Shown in pieces: positions 1 through 15,600 of a DNA stretch of 64,000 nt (position 1 is the stretch's first letter; each line of letters starts with the position of its first letter). Source of the DNA: Gordonia alkaliphila (lineage in GTDB: Bacteria; Actinomycetota; Actinomycetes; Mycobacteriales; Mycobacteriaceae); contig NZ_JALKBW010000001.1 of the NCBI RefSeq assembly GCF_023017165.1, positions 1,488,001-1,552,000 of the forward strand, in the 5' to 3' direction. The notes beneath the pieces are model-generated. The model searched no databases. It saw only the letters and a list, made by a program, of their open reading frames with translations, and had not been told where the DNA came from. Made by a program: the position numbers and the translations under genes.

Positions 1-1032
1 GAGCACGCCGCCGCCCGCGGTCTGCCCGCGGACGGCGAAGAGCTGGACCTGTCGAACGTGATCGGTCTGATCAACGGGTCCGAGCCGGTCACCGTGAGCT
101 CGATGCGCAAATTCAACGAGGCGTTCGAGCCCTACGGACTCTCGCCCAAGGCCATCAAGCCCTGCTACGGCATGGCCGAGGCCACCCTGTTCGTGTCCGC
201 GACGCAGCGCGACAATGCGGCCCTGATCAGCTACGTCGACCGCGACAAGCTGAACGCGGGCGAGTTCGTGCCCGTCGCCGAGGACGCCGAGAACGCGATC
301 GCGCAGGTCTCCTGCGGTCAGGTCGCGCTCAGCCAGTGGGCCTGCATCGTCGACGGCGACACCGCGTCGGAGGTGCCCGACGGCCGGGTCGGCGAGATCT
401 GGCTGCACGGCCTGAACATCGGCAAGGGCTACTGGAACAAGGACGACGAGACAGAGGAGACCTTCCACAATCTCCTCACCACCCGTCTGCCCGAGGGCAG
501 CCACGCCGAGGGCACGCCGGACGACGCGCAGTGGATGCGCACCGGCGACTTCGGCGTCATCTACGACGGCGAGCTGTACATCACCGGTCGCGTCAAGGAC
601 CTGGTGATCGTCGACGGTCGCAACCACTACCCGCAGGACCTGGAGGCGAGCGCCCAGGAGGCGAGTGTCAACCTGCGTCCCGGTTTCGTCGCGGCCTTCG
701 CGGTCCCGGCCAACCAGCTCCCCGCCGAAGTCTTCGAGGGCGGCTTCTCCGGCCTCACCTTCGACGCCGACGATGCGTCCGAGCAGCTGGTGATCGTGGC
801 CGAGCGCGGCCCCGGACGCAAGGTCGATCCGCAGGAGATCGCCGACACCGTGCGCGCGGCGGTCGCCGGGCGCCACGGCGTGATGGTGCGCGATCTGCTG
901 CTGGTCCCCGCGGGCTCCATTCCGCGTACCTCGAGCGGCAAGATCGCTCGCCGGGCCACCAAGGCGGCCTACGTCGACGGCACCCTGCGCGGTGGCTATC
1001 AGCAGACGGCCTTCCCGGACGCCGGCGAATAA
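1..1032 (+). CDS. fadD32: FadD32, long-chain fatty-acyl-AMP ligase (3' part)
   Basis: This is the C-terminal 343 residues of a fatty-acyl-AMP ligase; the reading frame is open from the first base, so the 5' part lies outside the window. The enzyme activates the very long meromycolic acid as an acyl-adenylate and loads it on the N-terminal ACP of Pks13. Visible signatures are [11 protein letters not shown] (adenylation core), WMRTGDFG, the hinge [18 protein letters not shown], and [13 protein letters not shown] with the C-terminal lysine. The NHYPQD form of the hinge is typical of FAALs rather than acyl-CoA ligases. Placement immediately before pks13 and accD4 supports FadD32 specifically. Confidence 0.95.
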   Translation, partial: EHAAARGLPADGEELDLSNVIGLINGSEPVTVSSMRKFNEAFEPYGLSPKAIKPCYGMAEATLFVSATQRDNAALISYVDRDKLNAGEFVPVAEDAENAIAQVSCGQVALSQWACIVDGDTASEVPDGRVGEIWLHGLNIGKGYWNKDDETEETFHNLLTTRLPEGSHAEGTPDDAQWMRTGDFGVIYDGELYITGRVKDLVIVDGRNHYPQDLEASAQEASVNLRPGFVAAFAVPANQLPAEVFEGGFSGLTFDADDASEQLVIVAERGPGRKVDPQEIADTVRAAVAGRHGVMVRDLLLVPAGSIPRTSSGKIARRATKAAYVDGTLRGGYQQTAFPDAGE

Positions 1033-1051
1033 ATCGTGACCTTCGAGCGGA

Positions 1052-1082
1052 AAGCCCGGTATGTCGTCGACATACCGGGCTT
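1052..1082 (+). terminator. Perfect 15-bp hairpin between fadD32 and pks13
   Basis: Arms aagcccggtatgtcg (1052-1066) and cgacataccgggctt (1068-1082) are perfectly complementary around one base, so the apex must open to a small loop. No U-tract follows, as is common for actinobacterial terminators. It lies 20 bp after the fadD32 stop. It could terminate or attenuate fadD32 transcription, so pks13 may have its own promoter. Confidence 0.6.
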
Positions 1083-1126
1083 GACGCGTACTAACCGACT
1101 TCTTCGAATCAGTAGGCTGTAGAGCG

Positions 1127-6405
<5,279 letters not shown>

Positions 6406-6407
6406 GC

Positions 6408-7964
6408 GTGACGATCGATCACACCACCGCGGGCAAGCTCGCCGACCTGCGCGAGAAGCTGGCCCTGGCGCAGGAACCGGGCGGCGCCAAGGCGATCGCC
6501 AAGCGTGAGCACAAGGGCATCTGCTCCCCGCGTGAGCGGCTGGAGATGCTGTTCGATCCGGGCACCTTCGTCGAGGTCGGCGCGCTGGCCAAGATGCCGG
6601 GTGCCGCCGACACCGGGTACGGCGACGGTGTGGTGACCGGCCACGGCCTGGTGCACGGGCGTCCGGTCGCGGCCTTCAGCCACGACCAGAGCGTGCTCGG
6701 CGGCACCGTCGGCGAGATGTTCGGCCGCAAGGTCTCCAACCTGATGGAGTGGGCGGGCAAGCTCGGCTGCCCGATGGTCGGCATCAACGACTCCGCCGGT
6801 GCCCGCATCCAGGATGCCGTGACCTCGCTGGCCTGGTACGCCGAGATGGGTCGACGCAACGACTTGCTGTCCGGCCTGTCGCCGCAGGTGTCGGTGATCC
6901 TGGGCAAGTGCGCCGGCGGCGCCGTGTACACCCCCGCGAACACCGACGTGCTCGTCGGCGTGGAGGACAAGAGCTACATGTTCGTCACCGGCCCGGACAT
7001 CCTCCGCGCCGTCAACGGCGAAGAGGTGTCGGCGGAGGATCTCGGCAGCGCCCACAACCAGGCGCGCTGGGGCAACATCCACCACGTCGCGCAGGACGAG
7101 AAAGCGGCCTTCGAGTGGGTGCGCGAGTACCTGCAGTACATGCCGATGACCTGCCATGAGCAGCCGCCGGTGATCAACCCGGGCCTGGAGCCGGAGATCA
7201 CCGAGTCGGATCTCTCGCTGAACACCTTCATGCCGGACAACGACAACGCCGGCTACGACATGCACGACCTCATCGTGCGGCTCTTCGACGACGGCGCCTT
7301 CCACGAGGTCGCGGAACTGTTCGCGCCGAACATCATCACCGGTTTCGCGCGCGTCGACGGTCGCAGTGTGGGCGTCGTCGCCAACCAGCCCGCCGTGATG
7401 GCGGGCACCCTGGACACCGACGCCTCGGAGAAGGCGACCCGGTTCGTCCGCATCTGCAACGCCTACAACATCCCGCTGATCTTCCTGGTCGATACGCCCG
7501 GCATTCTGCCCGGTGTGGTCGAGGAAGCGAAGGGCACCATCCGGCGTTCGGGCAAGTTCCTGTACGCCTACGTCGAGGCGAGCGTTCCCAAGGTCACCGT
7601 GGTGCTGCGCAAGGCCTACGGCGGCGCGTACGCGGTGATGGGCTGCAAGCAGCTGGGTGCGGACATCAACTTCGCGTGGCCGACGGCCAAGATCGCCGTG
7701 ATGGGCGCCGAGTCCGCCGCCGTGATCCTGACCCGCCACCAGACCGAAGGCCTCTCGGCGGCCGACGCCGACAAGGTGCGCCAGGACTTCATCACGTTCT
7801 ACAACGCGATGATGGCCACCCCGTACCTTGCGGCCGAGCGCGGCTACATCGACGCGGTGATCGAGCCCGCCGACACGCGCCTGCAACTGCGTAAGGCGCT
7901 CGCTCAGCTGCAGGACAAGCAGGTGCTGCGCGCCCCGCGCAAGCACTACCTGATGCCGATCTAG
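6408..7964 (+). CDS. accD4: AccD4, acyl-CoA carboxylase carboxyltransferase (beta) subunit
   Basis: This is the carboxyltransferase subunit of the long-chain acyl-CoA carboxylase that makes the alpha-carboxylated branch used by Pks13. The 518-residue length matches AccD4 (about 520). Features include [13 protein letters not shown] (acyl-CoA oxyanion region), [12 protein letters not shown], and [19 protein letters not shown] near the C terminus. The GTG at 6408 is chosen because aaggag lies about 10 bases upstream and the gene starts two bases after the pks13 stop, which implies co-translation with pks13. AccA3/AccE5 partners are not in the window. Confidence 0.93.
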   Translation: MTIDHTTAGKLADLREKLALAQEPGGAKAIAKREHKGICSPRERLEMLFDPGTFVEVGALAKMPGAADTGYGDGVVTGHGLVHGRPVAAFSHDQSVLGGTVGEMFGRKVSNLMEWAGKLGCPMVGINDSAGARIQDAVTSLAWYAEMGRRNDLLSGLSPQVSVILGKCAGGAVYTPANTDVLVGVEDKSYMFVTGPDILRAVNGEEVSAEDLGSAHNQARWGNIHHVAQDEKAAFEWVREYLQYMPMTCHEQPPVINPGLEPEITESDLSLNTFMPDNDNAGYDMHDLIVRLFDDGAFHEVAELFAPNIITGFARVDGRSVGVVANQPAVMAGTLDTDASEKATRFVRICNAYNIPLIFLVDTPGILPGVVEEAKGTIRRSGKFLYAYVEASVPKVTVVLRKAYGGAYAVMGCKQLGADINFAWPTAKIAVMGAESAAVILTRHQTEGLSAADADKVRQDFITFYNAMMATPYLAAERGYIDAVIEPADTRLQLRKALAQLQDKQVLRAPRKHYLMPI

Positions 7965-7965
7965 G

Positions 7966-8040
7966 CGTCAGCCGCACACGTTCGCGACAGTCCGCACCAC
8001 AGGCGGCAGCCCGGCTGCCGCCTGTGGTGTCGGCTGACGC
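7966..8040. terminator. Nested stem-loops between convergent accD4 and VIT gene
   Basis: An outer perfect 10-bp stem (gcgtcagccg 7966-7975 with cggctgacgc 8031-8040) encloses a perfect 15-bp stem (caccacaggcggcag 7995-8009 with ctgccgcctgtggtg 8015-8029). It sits between convergent genes and starts just after the accD4 stop. A bidirectional terminator is the simplest reading. Confidence 0.7.
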
Positions 8041-8075
8041 CTGTGGGTGGCACTGCCGCCTGTGGCGCGCCGGCG

Positions 8076-8804
8076 CTAGGCGACGGCCGTGCCGAACGCC
8101 GTACCGATGCCGTAGGTGACGCCCATGGCTATCGCGCCGCCGACCATCACGCGCAGCGTCGGGCGCAGCGGCTTCGCGCCGCCGAGGAGCGCGCCGATGG
8201 TGCCGGTGAGGGCCAGCGCCGCCAGCACGACGATGAACACCGTCGGCACCCGCCAAGACTGAGGCGGCAGCAGCACCGCGATCAACGGCAGCAGCGCGCC
8301 GAGGGTGAAGGAGATGGCGGAGCTGACCGCGGCCATCCATGGGTTCACCAGTTCCTCGGGATCGAGGTGGAGTTCGGCGTCGGCGTGGGCGGCGAGGGCG
8401 TCGTGTTCGGTGAGTTCGCGCGCCACCTGGTGCGCAGTGGCCGAGCTGAGACCCTTGGCCTCGTAGAGGCCGGCCAGCTCGTCGAGCTCGGCGTCGGGGT
8501 CGTCGGCCAGTTCCCGTCGTTCCTTGATCAGCAGCGCCGCCTCGGTGTCGCGCTGGGTGCTCACCGAGACGTATTCGCCGAGCGCCATCGACACGGCGCC
8601 GGCGGCCAGTGCCGCGATACCGGCGGTGAAGATGGGGCCGCGCGCCGCGCCGGCCGCAGCCACACCCACGACGATGCCCGCGGTGGACACGATGCCGTCG
8701 TTGGCGCCGAGCACGCCGGCGCGCAGCCGATTGAGACGGTTCGCCAATCCGCCGCCGTGCGGCTCGGAGTCGTGGGCGTGCGGATTGGCGTCCGTGGTCG
8801 TCAT
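8076..8804 (-). CDS. VIT1/CCC1-family membrane metal transporter
   Basis: A 242-residue membrane protein of the VIT1/CCC1 family, which moves Fe(II) or Mn(II) across membranes. The diagnostic first segment is RAGVLGANDGIVSTAGIVVG, followed by GAVSMALGEYVSVSTQRD. A charged cytoplasmic region rich in Glu and Asp follows (about residues 85-150, the metal-binding helical domain in characterised homologues), then three hydrophobic segments. The ATG overlaps the stop codon of the ABM gene upstream (ATGA), so the two are translationally coupled. Substrate is inferred from the family only. Confidence 0.88.
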   Translation of the reverse strand: MTTTDANPHAHDSEPHGGGLANRLNRLRAGVLGANDGIVSTAGIVVGVAAAGAARGPIFTAGIAALAAGAVSMALGEYVSVSTQRDTEAALLIKERRELADDPDAELDELAGLYEAKGLSSATAHQVARELTEHDALAAHADAELHLDPEELVNPWMAAVSSAISFTLGALLPLIAVLLPPQSWRVPTVFIVVLAALALTGTIGALLGGAKPLRPTLRVMVGGAIAMGVTYGIGTAFGTAVA

Positions 8805-9139
8805 CAGTCGACGGCGAGCACGCTCAGCTGATCCCAGCCTTCGCCCTCCACCTGCCGGGCGATGATGTCCGGGGTCCGGGACAGGAACGGCTGGATCAGC
8901 GCGCCGCCGGTGCGGAAGTGCTCGCTGGTCGCGTGCGCCATGAAGCCGTCGTCGGTGTAGCCCTCGAGCACCACGTACTCGTTGGGATCGTCGATGCTGC
9001 GCGACCAGTGGTACCAGAGGTTACCCGGCTCGTTGCGGGTCGCCTCGGTCAGTTCGGTGAGCGCGCTCGGGAACTCGTCGGCCAGTTCGGGCTTGACGTA
9101 GAAACGGACATTGACGATCTGCACGGGCGTGTCCTTCAT
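8804..9139 (-). CDS. Antibiotic-biosynthesis-monooxygenase (ABM) domain protein
   Basis: A 111-residue protein with one ABM ferredoxin-like fold: VQIVNVRFYVKPELADEF, then EPGNLWYHWSRS and YVVLEGYTDDGFMAHATSEHF. The family includes small cofactor-free oxygenases, haem-degrading enzymes and quinol monooxygenases; the sequence does not decide between them. The start at 9139 (MKDTPVQ) is preferred over a longer frame because the domain begins at once. It overlaps the VIT gene by ATGA. A metal or redox link with the transporter is possible but inferred. Confidence 0.75.
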   Translation of the reverse strand: MKDTPVQIVNVRFYVKPELADEFPSALTELTEATRNEPGNLWYHWSRSIDDPNEYVVLEGYTDDGFMAHATSEHFRTGGALIQPFLSRTPDIIARQVEGEGWDQLSVLAVD

Positions 9140-9214
9140 TTCGGTGACAGTGCCTCGAAGGCTACCCAGTGCCCGTCGTCCTCGGTCGGCCCCTTCGCTT
9201 TTGGGTGTCACCGT

Positions 9215-9266
9215 CGCTTTCGGGCGGGCCCGTCGTTCTAGAACGACAGCACCACCCGAAAGCGGC
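9215..9266. terminator. Hairpin with central 16-bp palindrome downstream of embB
   Basis: A perfect palindrome gtcgttctagaacgac (9232-9247) is flanked by near-complementary arms gctttcgggcgg and ccacccgaaagc. The whole forms a long stem just after the embB stop (9284). The ccgaaagc motif recurs four times in about 90 bp. Likely the terminator of the emb operon. Confidence 0.55.
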
Positions 9267-9283
9267 GGGACGTACCGAAAGCG

Positions 9284-12200
9284 TCAGTACCCGGCCGAGC
9301 GCATCGGGGCGGGGCTCCAGAAACCGTTCACCGTGCGGTAGCCCAGCTCCAGCTCGGCGGGCGTGGCGTCGGGCACCAGCGGGGTGAACCGCTCCAGGCC
9401 GCCCCAGTCGCGACCCCAGTTGTTGCGGAGGTAGCTCGGCACCAGCGTGTGCGACAGCAGCGCGTCGGTGATGCCCAGCGGACCGCCGGACTTGCCCGCC
9501 ATCCACGTCTGGCTGTTCTTCTGGGTGGCGTCGGCGTCGGGCATGATCCGCCACTCGGGCAGCTCCAGAACGCCGTTGCGCACCGCGATCGGCCGCTGGC
9601 ACGGGAACACCAGGCCGGGCAGCCAGTCGATGAGCACCGGATCGGTGCGGCCGACGACGTCGTTGAGCGTGGCCAGCTCGGGGACGCGCGGCGGCGTGAA
9701 CGCCAGCCACTCGGCGAGCGCGGGTGCTTCGTCGACGACGTTCAGACGCACCAGGGTGGCGCCCGGGGCGGCGTCCGCGAGCGGGAAGCGCAGGCTGCGC
9801 CACTCGCTCTTGGTCTCGATCGCGTCGATCGGGGTCTGCGGCGCACCCACCGGGACGACCTTCCCGTCGGCGCCGACGCGACCGTACTGGGCCACCAGCT
9901 TGCGGCCGGGGACCACGGCGCCGAGGCCGTTGATCGCCTCGATCGAGCCGGCCGCCGCCACCGTGAGCAGCGGCGACGAGTCCGGTGCCTGCCCGGCGGC
10001 GAACGGCAGCAGGTACCAGTCGGTGGTGACCGTGGCCGGGCCCTGCGTGCGGTAGCTGCCCAGGACCGGCGTGGTGGCCGGGTTCAGGCCGTAAGGCAGG
10101 CGGACCGAGGTGCTCTGCGGTTCAGGCGTGTCGGCCTCACCGGTAGCGGTGTCGCCGCTGCCGGATTCTCCGCTGCCGTCGTCGCTGTCCTCGCCGCTGA
10201 CGTCGTCGGTGGTCGGGAGCGAGGTCTGCGGGCCGGCGTCCTCGGAATCACCGCTGGACTTGCGTTCGAGCGGATCGATCCCGACGTTCGACGGCAGGCC
10301 GTCGGGGGTGAAGCCGACGTTCTCGCCGGCCAGGGCGGCCTTCGGTGCGGGCGCCGGACGGCCGTCGACAGACGCGGGCTGCAGGATCGACGCGTTGGGG
10401 TCGCTTTCGACGAGGACGTCGTTGGCCAGCGCGCATTCGTCGCCGGTCAGAGCGCGGACGTTGGACTTGGCCCACGACCAGCTGTCCCGCTGTACCCAGG
10501 CGCCCTTCGCGAAGGAGCCGAGCATGAACAGAATCACCAGGGCCGAGATCACCGGCAGCGGCGAGACCTTGAGACGGTTCAGGCCGGTGCGCTGGTAGCC
10601 GGTGCGCTTGGCCTCGTCGACGTAGTCGTTGCGGAAGTAATACCAGAGGCCCATCAACGCGCAGAAGATGGAGAGCGCCAACACCACCCAGCCGAGCTTG
10701 ATGCCGGCCACCTCGATCGGGCGGTCCCACCAGGGGATGCCGTAGCTGCCGACGTACCACCACATGTTGGTGCCGGTGGCCGCGACCGCGGTGACCAGTA
10801 GGACGGCCGAGGCGAAGAACGCGCGGTTGCCGCGCGAACGCAGCAGCGCAGGCGACATCATGGCCGCCGCCGCGGCCACCAGGCCCGCGCCGATACCGGC
10901 GTAGATGCCCAGGTGGTGGGTCCACTTGGTGGGCGTGAACGAGATGAAGAACATGGTGCCGAGCATGATCGCGACCAGACGCCAGATCGGTGCGCGGGCG
11001 ACGCCGTTCAGCGGGCTCTTGGACAGCAGGCGGAAGATCACCACCACCAGGGCCAGGAACATGATCAGAATGCCGAAGCGCCGCGAGAACGTGCCGTCGC
11101 CGGTCTGCAGGATCAGGTAGTAGTACCGGACCGGCTCCTGCCACCACTCGAGGGTGGGGCCCACCTCGGAGGCGGTGGTGCTGCTCTCGATGAGCGGCAT
11201 CAGCGGCTGCCAGTAGAAGACCAGGTACAGCACCGCGGTGCCCGCGGCGAGGACCGGCGCGATCATCGGCAGCAGGCCGTCGCGCTGACGACGGGACACG
11301 ATGCCGCGCACTACCGGTCGCAGACCGGCGAGGAGTGCGGCGACGGCCATCAGGCCGCCCGGTGCGACGGCGAGGGTGAAGGCGCCGATGATCGCCGCCA
11401 CCGCGTACGGCAGCAGGCGGCGGGTGGCGATGGCGCGTTCGACGGCGCACCAGGTCAGCAGGGCGCCGATGGCTTCGAGCGGCTCGAAACGGATGCCGTT
11501 GTTGTACGGCAGCCAGATCGCCAGGAACACCAGGGCGCTGGACCAGATGGCCGCCTGGTTGGTGCGCACCGCACGACCGAGCCTCGGGATCACCTCGCGG
11601 CTGAGCAGCCACCAGCCGAGCAGGCCGACGAGGAAGGCGGGCAGACGCAGCCAGGGCGCACTGACGCTGATCTGCGTCATCCACGACAGCACCTGGTACG
11701 GCCAGCCGAACGGGTCCTGGGGGACGCCGAAATAGCGGAAATAGTTGTCGGCGTAGCCGGCTTCTTCGGTGATGCGGGCGACGGTGATGTTGTAGCCGTC
11801 GTCGGAGGTGTTGCCGCCGATCAGCCACCACAGGGCCAGCACCACGATGACCACGGCGTCGGGGCCGCGAATGGTGAACCAGCCGCGCGGCAGGAACCGC
11901 TTGTGGCGGCGACCGTCCCGGGAGTCGAGGACCCCGAGGGCCAGCAGCGCCAGCAGCGTCATCACGATGCCGACGATGATCGCGGCCAGCTTCAGCGGGG
12001 TGGGGGAGTTGACGTAGCGGGTGTCGATGTCGGCGTGCAGCGACAAGCCGGCGCGCGACGCATCGGCGGGCAGATCGGAGAACACGCCCACGATCTGCGG
12101 ACGCATGTCGGTGTCGTCGGTGCGGTAGCTGGTGCCGTCCCCCTCCATGCCCAAGACCTGGGCCGTCACGCCGTCGGCGTTACCGGTCAGCGCGAAGGTG

Positions 12201-12676
12201 CAGTTCGCGTTCGCCTGCGCGGCCTTGCGGTCGACGCTGAGCAGCAGGACGTCGCGCACTGTCATCACCAGGCGGTCCTGGTCGGCCTTGACGAACAGGC
12301 CGCGGGCCGAGGCCTGCTTGCCCGCCGCGGGGATCGTGGACAGCAGCACGCCGCCGGAGGCGGGCAGGTCCTCGGCCAGCGAACACGGCACGGTGACGGA
12401 CATGTCGGTGGGCACGAACGCGACCAGCGGTGCGGTCACGTTGCCGATGGTGTCGGACTGCGGCCACTGCAGAGCGGCGCTGCGCTGCTGCACCGGCAGC
12501 AGCGGTGTGGCGATCGCCATGCACAGGCCGATGAGGCCCGCGATCGCCGCGACCAGTTTGGTGACGCGGTAGTCGTTGTTCTTCAGGAACGCCCACCGGT
12601 CGGTGGAGTCGGGGGAGTCGGTGGAGTCGGGGGAGTCGGGGGCCGTCGCAGTGTCGACGGGATGCTCAGCGGTCAT
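9284..12676 (-). CDS. embB: EmbB-type arabinosyltransferase (GT-C)
   Basis: A 1130-residue membrane arabinosyltransferase that uses decaprenyl-phosphoryl-arabinose to build arabinan on the periplasmic side. Hydrophobic segments fill residues about 35-780, followed by a large extracytoplasmic carbohydrate-binding region. The catalytic loop GNTSDDGYNITVAR contains the conserved Asp pair (292-293). Position 299 is Val where M. tuberculosis EmbB has Met306. It is the third gene of embC-embA-embB and starts inside the embA stop (ATGA, 12673-12676). The name follows gene order and the NTSDDGY motif; the EmbB/EmbC assignment could only be settled by phylogeny. The N terminus has a short Asp-Ser-Pro/Thr repeat. 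Confidence 0.88.
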   Translation of the reverse strand: MTAEHPVDTATAPDSPDSTDSPDSTDRWAFLKNNDYRVTKLVAAIAGLIGLCMAIATPLLPVQQRSAALQWPQSDTIGNVTAPLVAFVPTDMSVTVPCSLAEDLPASGGVLLSTIPAAGKQASARGLFVKADQDRLVMTVRDVLLLSVDRKAAQANANCTFALTGNADGVTAQVLGMEGDGTSYRTDDTDMRPQIVGVFSDLPADASRAGLSLHADIDTRYVNSPTPLKLAAIIVGIVMTLLALLALGVLDSRDGRRHKRFLPRGWFTIRGPDAVVIVVLALWWLIGGNTSDDGYNITVARITEEAGYADNYFRYFGVPQDPFGWPYQVLSWMTQISVSAPWLRLPAFLVGLLGWWLLSREVIPRLGRAVRTNQAAIWSSALVFLAIWLPYNNGIRFEPLEAIGALLTWCAVERAIATRRLLPYAVAAIIGAFTLAVAPGGLMAVAALLAGLRPVVRGIVSRRQRDGLLPMIAPVLAAGTAVLYLVFYWQPLMPLIESSTTASEVGPTLEWWQEPVRYYYLILQTGDGTFSRRFGILIMFLALVVVIFRLLSKSPLNGVARAPIWRLVAIMLGTMFFISFTPTKWTHHLGIYAGIGAGLVAAAAAMMSPALLRSRGNRAFFASAVLLVTAVAATGTNMWWYVGSYGIPWWDRPIEVAGIKLGWVVLALSIFCALMGLWYYFRNDYVDEAKRTGYQRTGLNRLKVSPLPVISALVILFMLGSFAKGAWVQRDSWSWAKSNVRALTGDECALANDVLVESDPNASILQPASVDGRPAPAPKAALAGENVGFTPDGLPSNVGIDPLERKSSGDSEDAGPQTSLPTTDDVSGEDSDDGSGESGSGDTATGEADTPEPQSTSVRLPYGLNPATTPVLGSYRTQGPATVTTDWYLLPFAAGQAPDSSPLLTVAAAGSIEAINGLGAVVPGRKLVAQYGRVGADGKVVPVGAPQTPIDAIETKSEWRSLRFPLADAAPGATLVRLNVVDEAPALAEWLAFTPPRVPELATLNDVVGRTDPVLIDWLPGLVFPCQRPIAVRNGVLELPEWRIMPDADATQKNSQTWMAGKSGGPLGITDALLSHTLVPSYLRNNWGRDWGGLERFTPLVPDATPAELELGYRTVNGFWSPAPMRSAGY
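12596..12644. repeat. Short tandem repeat in the embB 5' coding end
   Basis: Units of ggtggagtcggg and gggagtcgg are repeated in tandem and encode PDSPDSTDSPDSTD in the cytoplasmic N terminus of EmbB. All changes are multiples of three, so the frame is kept. It is probably a slippage-prone, variable tract. Confidence 0.6.
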
Positions 12677-15600
12677 TTCGTGGGCTCCAGGCGGATCGAG
12701 CCGGCGCGGGCCAGGCCGGACTGCGTCACCCGTTCCGTCGTGACGACGGCGGTGGCGGCGTCCGGGGCGAGCGGGGCGAGCTTCTCGAGCGTGCCCCAGT
12801 CCTGGTGCCAGTCATGGTTCAGATAGGTCGGCACCACCGTGGCCTTGGTGGTGGCCTCGGTGATCGCCAGCAGACCGCCGCCGCTCGTCGACATCCACGT
12901 CTTGGACTGCATGTTCATCGTCACGTAGTCGGGGAGGATGCGCCATTGCGGGACCTGCGCGACACCGTGTCGGAAGGTCAGCGGTTGCTGGCACGGGAAG
13001 AACGCGCCCACCGCGAAATCGATCAGGGTCGGGTCCTGCGAGCCGACCAGCTCCTGCAGGGTCACCAGCTTCGGCGCGCGCGGCGGCGTGATGCCGAGGA
13101 ACTGCATGGGGCCGAGGTTGGTGTCGTCGAGCACCAGGCGCATCACGGTGGCGCCGGCGGGCGCCGAGGACATCGGGACGCGCAGGTTGCGCCACGGACG
13201 GTTGGCGATCTTGGGTCCCGGGTCGATCGGCAGCACGTTCGGGCCGATGCGCTCGAACTCGCCGTTCGCGCCCGGCTTGCCGAACTGGACCACCAGCGCC
13301 TGGCCGGGGATGTGCGCGCCGTTGGCGTCGATCGAGCCGACCGAGCCCGCGGTGGCGAAGACCAGCAGCGGCGAGGCGTTGCGGTCGGGCAGCTGGTACC
13401 AGTCGGTGCGCAGGTGTGCGTTGCCCTGGTAGCCGTAGCTGCCCAGCACCGGCGTGATGGCCGGGTTCAGGCCGAACGGCAGCGCGACCGTGGAACCGTT
13501 CACCGTGCGCGGACCGGTACCGCCGGTGGTGCCCGCGCCGAGCGTGCCGACGGTGGAGAACGGCTTGGACGTGGAGCCGGAGACGTGCATCTGGCCGGGG
13601 CGGGAGACGATCGGCTCGGGCGAGAGGTCGCCTGCCACGCCGTTCGGGGTGAACCCGACGCCCTCGGTACCGGCCAGCGCGGCCGAGGCCGAGCGGCCGT
13701 TCGCCGGGGTCAGGAAGTTCGCGTTCGGATCGGGTTCGGCCAGCACCTGATCGGCCATGCCGCAGGAGTCGCCGCCGATGGAGGCGAGATTGTTGCTCAG
13801 ACTCGTCATCGCGTCCCCGCGATTCACGACGGCCTTGCCGAACATCGCCAGCGTGATGAGCACGGTGAGGGCGGCGATCACGGTGATCGGCGACGAGGCG
13901 ACGGCCATCCGCCGGACATCCGCGGAGCTGTCCGGCTGGCCAGCCGTGTGATGAGCCATGCCGCGGTTCTTCACGTAGTCCAGGCGCAGCGTCTGCCACA
14001 GGGCGACGGCCACCGCGATCACCGCGAGGATCAGGATCAGCGACGACACCGGACGTCCGGCGATCGACGGTGCCTGGTCGAACCACGCGATGTCATAGCG
14101 CGCCACGTACGGCCACGCGTTGTAGCCGGCGGCGACGGCGGCGAGACCGAAGAGCAGCCCGGCGATGAAGACCGTGAGGTTGCGGCTCGACCGCGCCGCG
14201 GCCTGGGCCACCGCGAGGGTGCCGGTGGCGGCCAGCGCCGCCGCGAGACCCGCGAAGACACCGAACTGGATGGTCCACTTGACCGGAATGAAGAAGAACA
14301 GGATCAGGGTCACCGCGAAGGCGCCGACCAGGCGCCACGCCGGGCGCGGGCGCACACCGTCGATGGTCCCGCGGCGCAGCAGCAGCGCGGCGGTGACGAT
14401 GGCCCCGGCGAAGAGCAGCAGCACCGGGATACGGCGGGCGATGGAGCCGTCGGGTGTGGTCACGGTGAGGAAGTAGTAGCGCAGGAACTCCTGGCTCCAC
14501 GGAATGATCGGGCCCACCTGGTAGCGGGTCTTCATCGCCTCGATGACCGTCATCAGCGTCTGGTCGCGGAAGACCACCACCAAGACCACCGTGCCTGCCG
14601 CGGCGATCGGTGCCAGGAGCGAGAGCAGCGGGTCCTCGCGGCGTCGATCCACCAGGATGCGCAGCAGCGAACGGGCCGAGACCAGCAGGATCGCGACGGC
14701 GATCACGCCCTGCGGGGCGAGCGCGAGCGTGAACGCGGCGGCCAGCGCGGCCAGCGCGGCAGGCAGCAGCTGCTTGGTCGCGATCGCCTTCTCCGCGGCC
14801 CACCAGACCAGCAGGGTGCCGAGCACGATGATGCCCTCGGTGCGCAGACCGGCGCAGAACGGCAGCCAGAACGCGACGAAGACCGACGCGGCGGCCCAAC
14901 CGGTCCAGCCGGTGGCCTTCACGGCGGTGCCGAGGCTGGGCAGGACCACGCGGCTGAGCAGGTACCAGGAGGCCAGGCCGGCCGCCAGGGCGGGCAGATG
15001 CATCCAGAGCAGTGACGGGGACACCTTGGCCCACTGCGCGAGGAAGCCGTAGTACCAGTCGAACGGGGCCTCGGCGATGCCGAAGTAGCGGTAGTAGTTG
15101 GAGAGATAACCGGCCGCGTCGGCGGTGCGGCCCATGTTCAGGATGTAGCCGTCGTCGGGGGCACCCGCGCCGAGGAACAGCCAGATCAGCAGGACGGCGG
15201 TGACGACGAGGTCGGTGAGGCGGGGGCGCAGGGACCGGATCCACGCCGTCGCGCTGCCGCGGCGATTGGGCGGCGCGCGGTAGCCGCGCAGGCGGTCGAG
15301 GCAGTACAGCGCGAACAGCGCCACCAGGGTGGCCAGCACCGCGATGATCATCACGAGGGTCTTGAGGATCGAGGCCGACGACTCGTAGCGATTGTCGACG
15401 GTGATCGTCGAACGCAGGCCCGCGGCGGCGAGGCTCTGCACCTGCTCGGTGGACAGATCGGTGAACAGGCCGTCGATCTGCGGGCGGGTGTCCGGCGGCA
15501 GCAGTTTGGTCGGGCCCAAGCCCACGAACTGGGCGCCGGTGCCCGCGGGCGAGGAGAAGATGTGCAGGTTCTTGCAGTCACCGGAGGCCAACTGCTCGAG

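Noticed and set aside
11771..11806. Claim that the organism is ethambutol resistant
   Set aside because: Val at this position may be ancestral; phenotype depends on all Emb proteins and permeability, so only the residue is reported.
10913..12826. A 637-codon open frame antisense to embB, with similar ones opposite embA, embC and accD4
   Set aside because: Shadow frames of high-GC membrane genes; low-complexity composition and no start signals.
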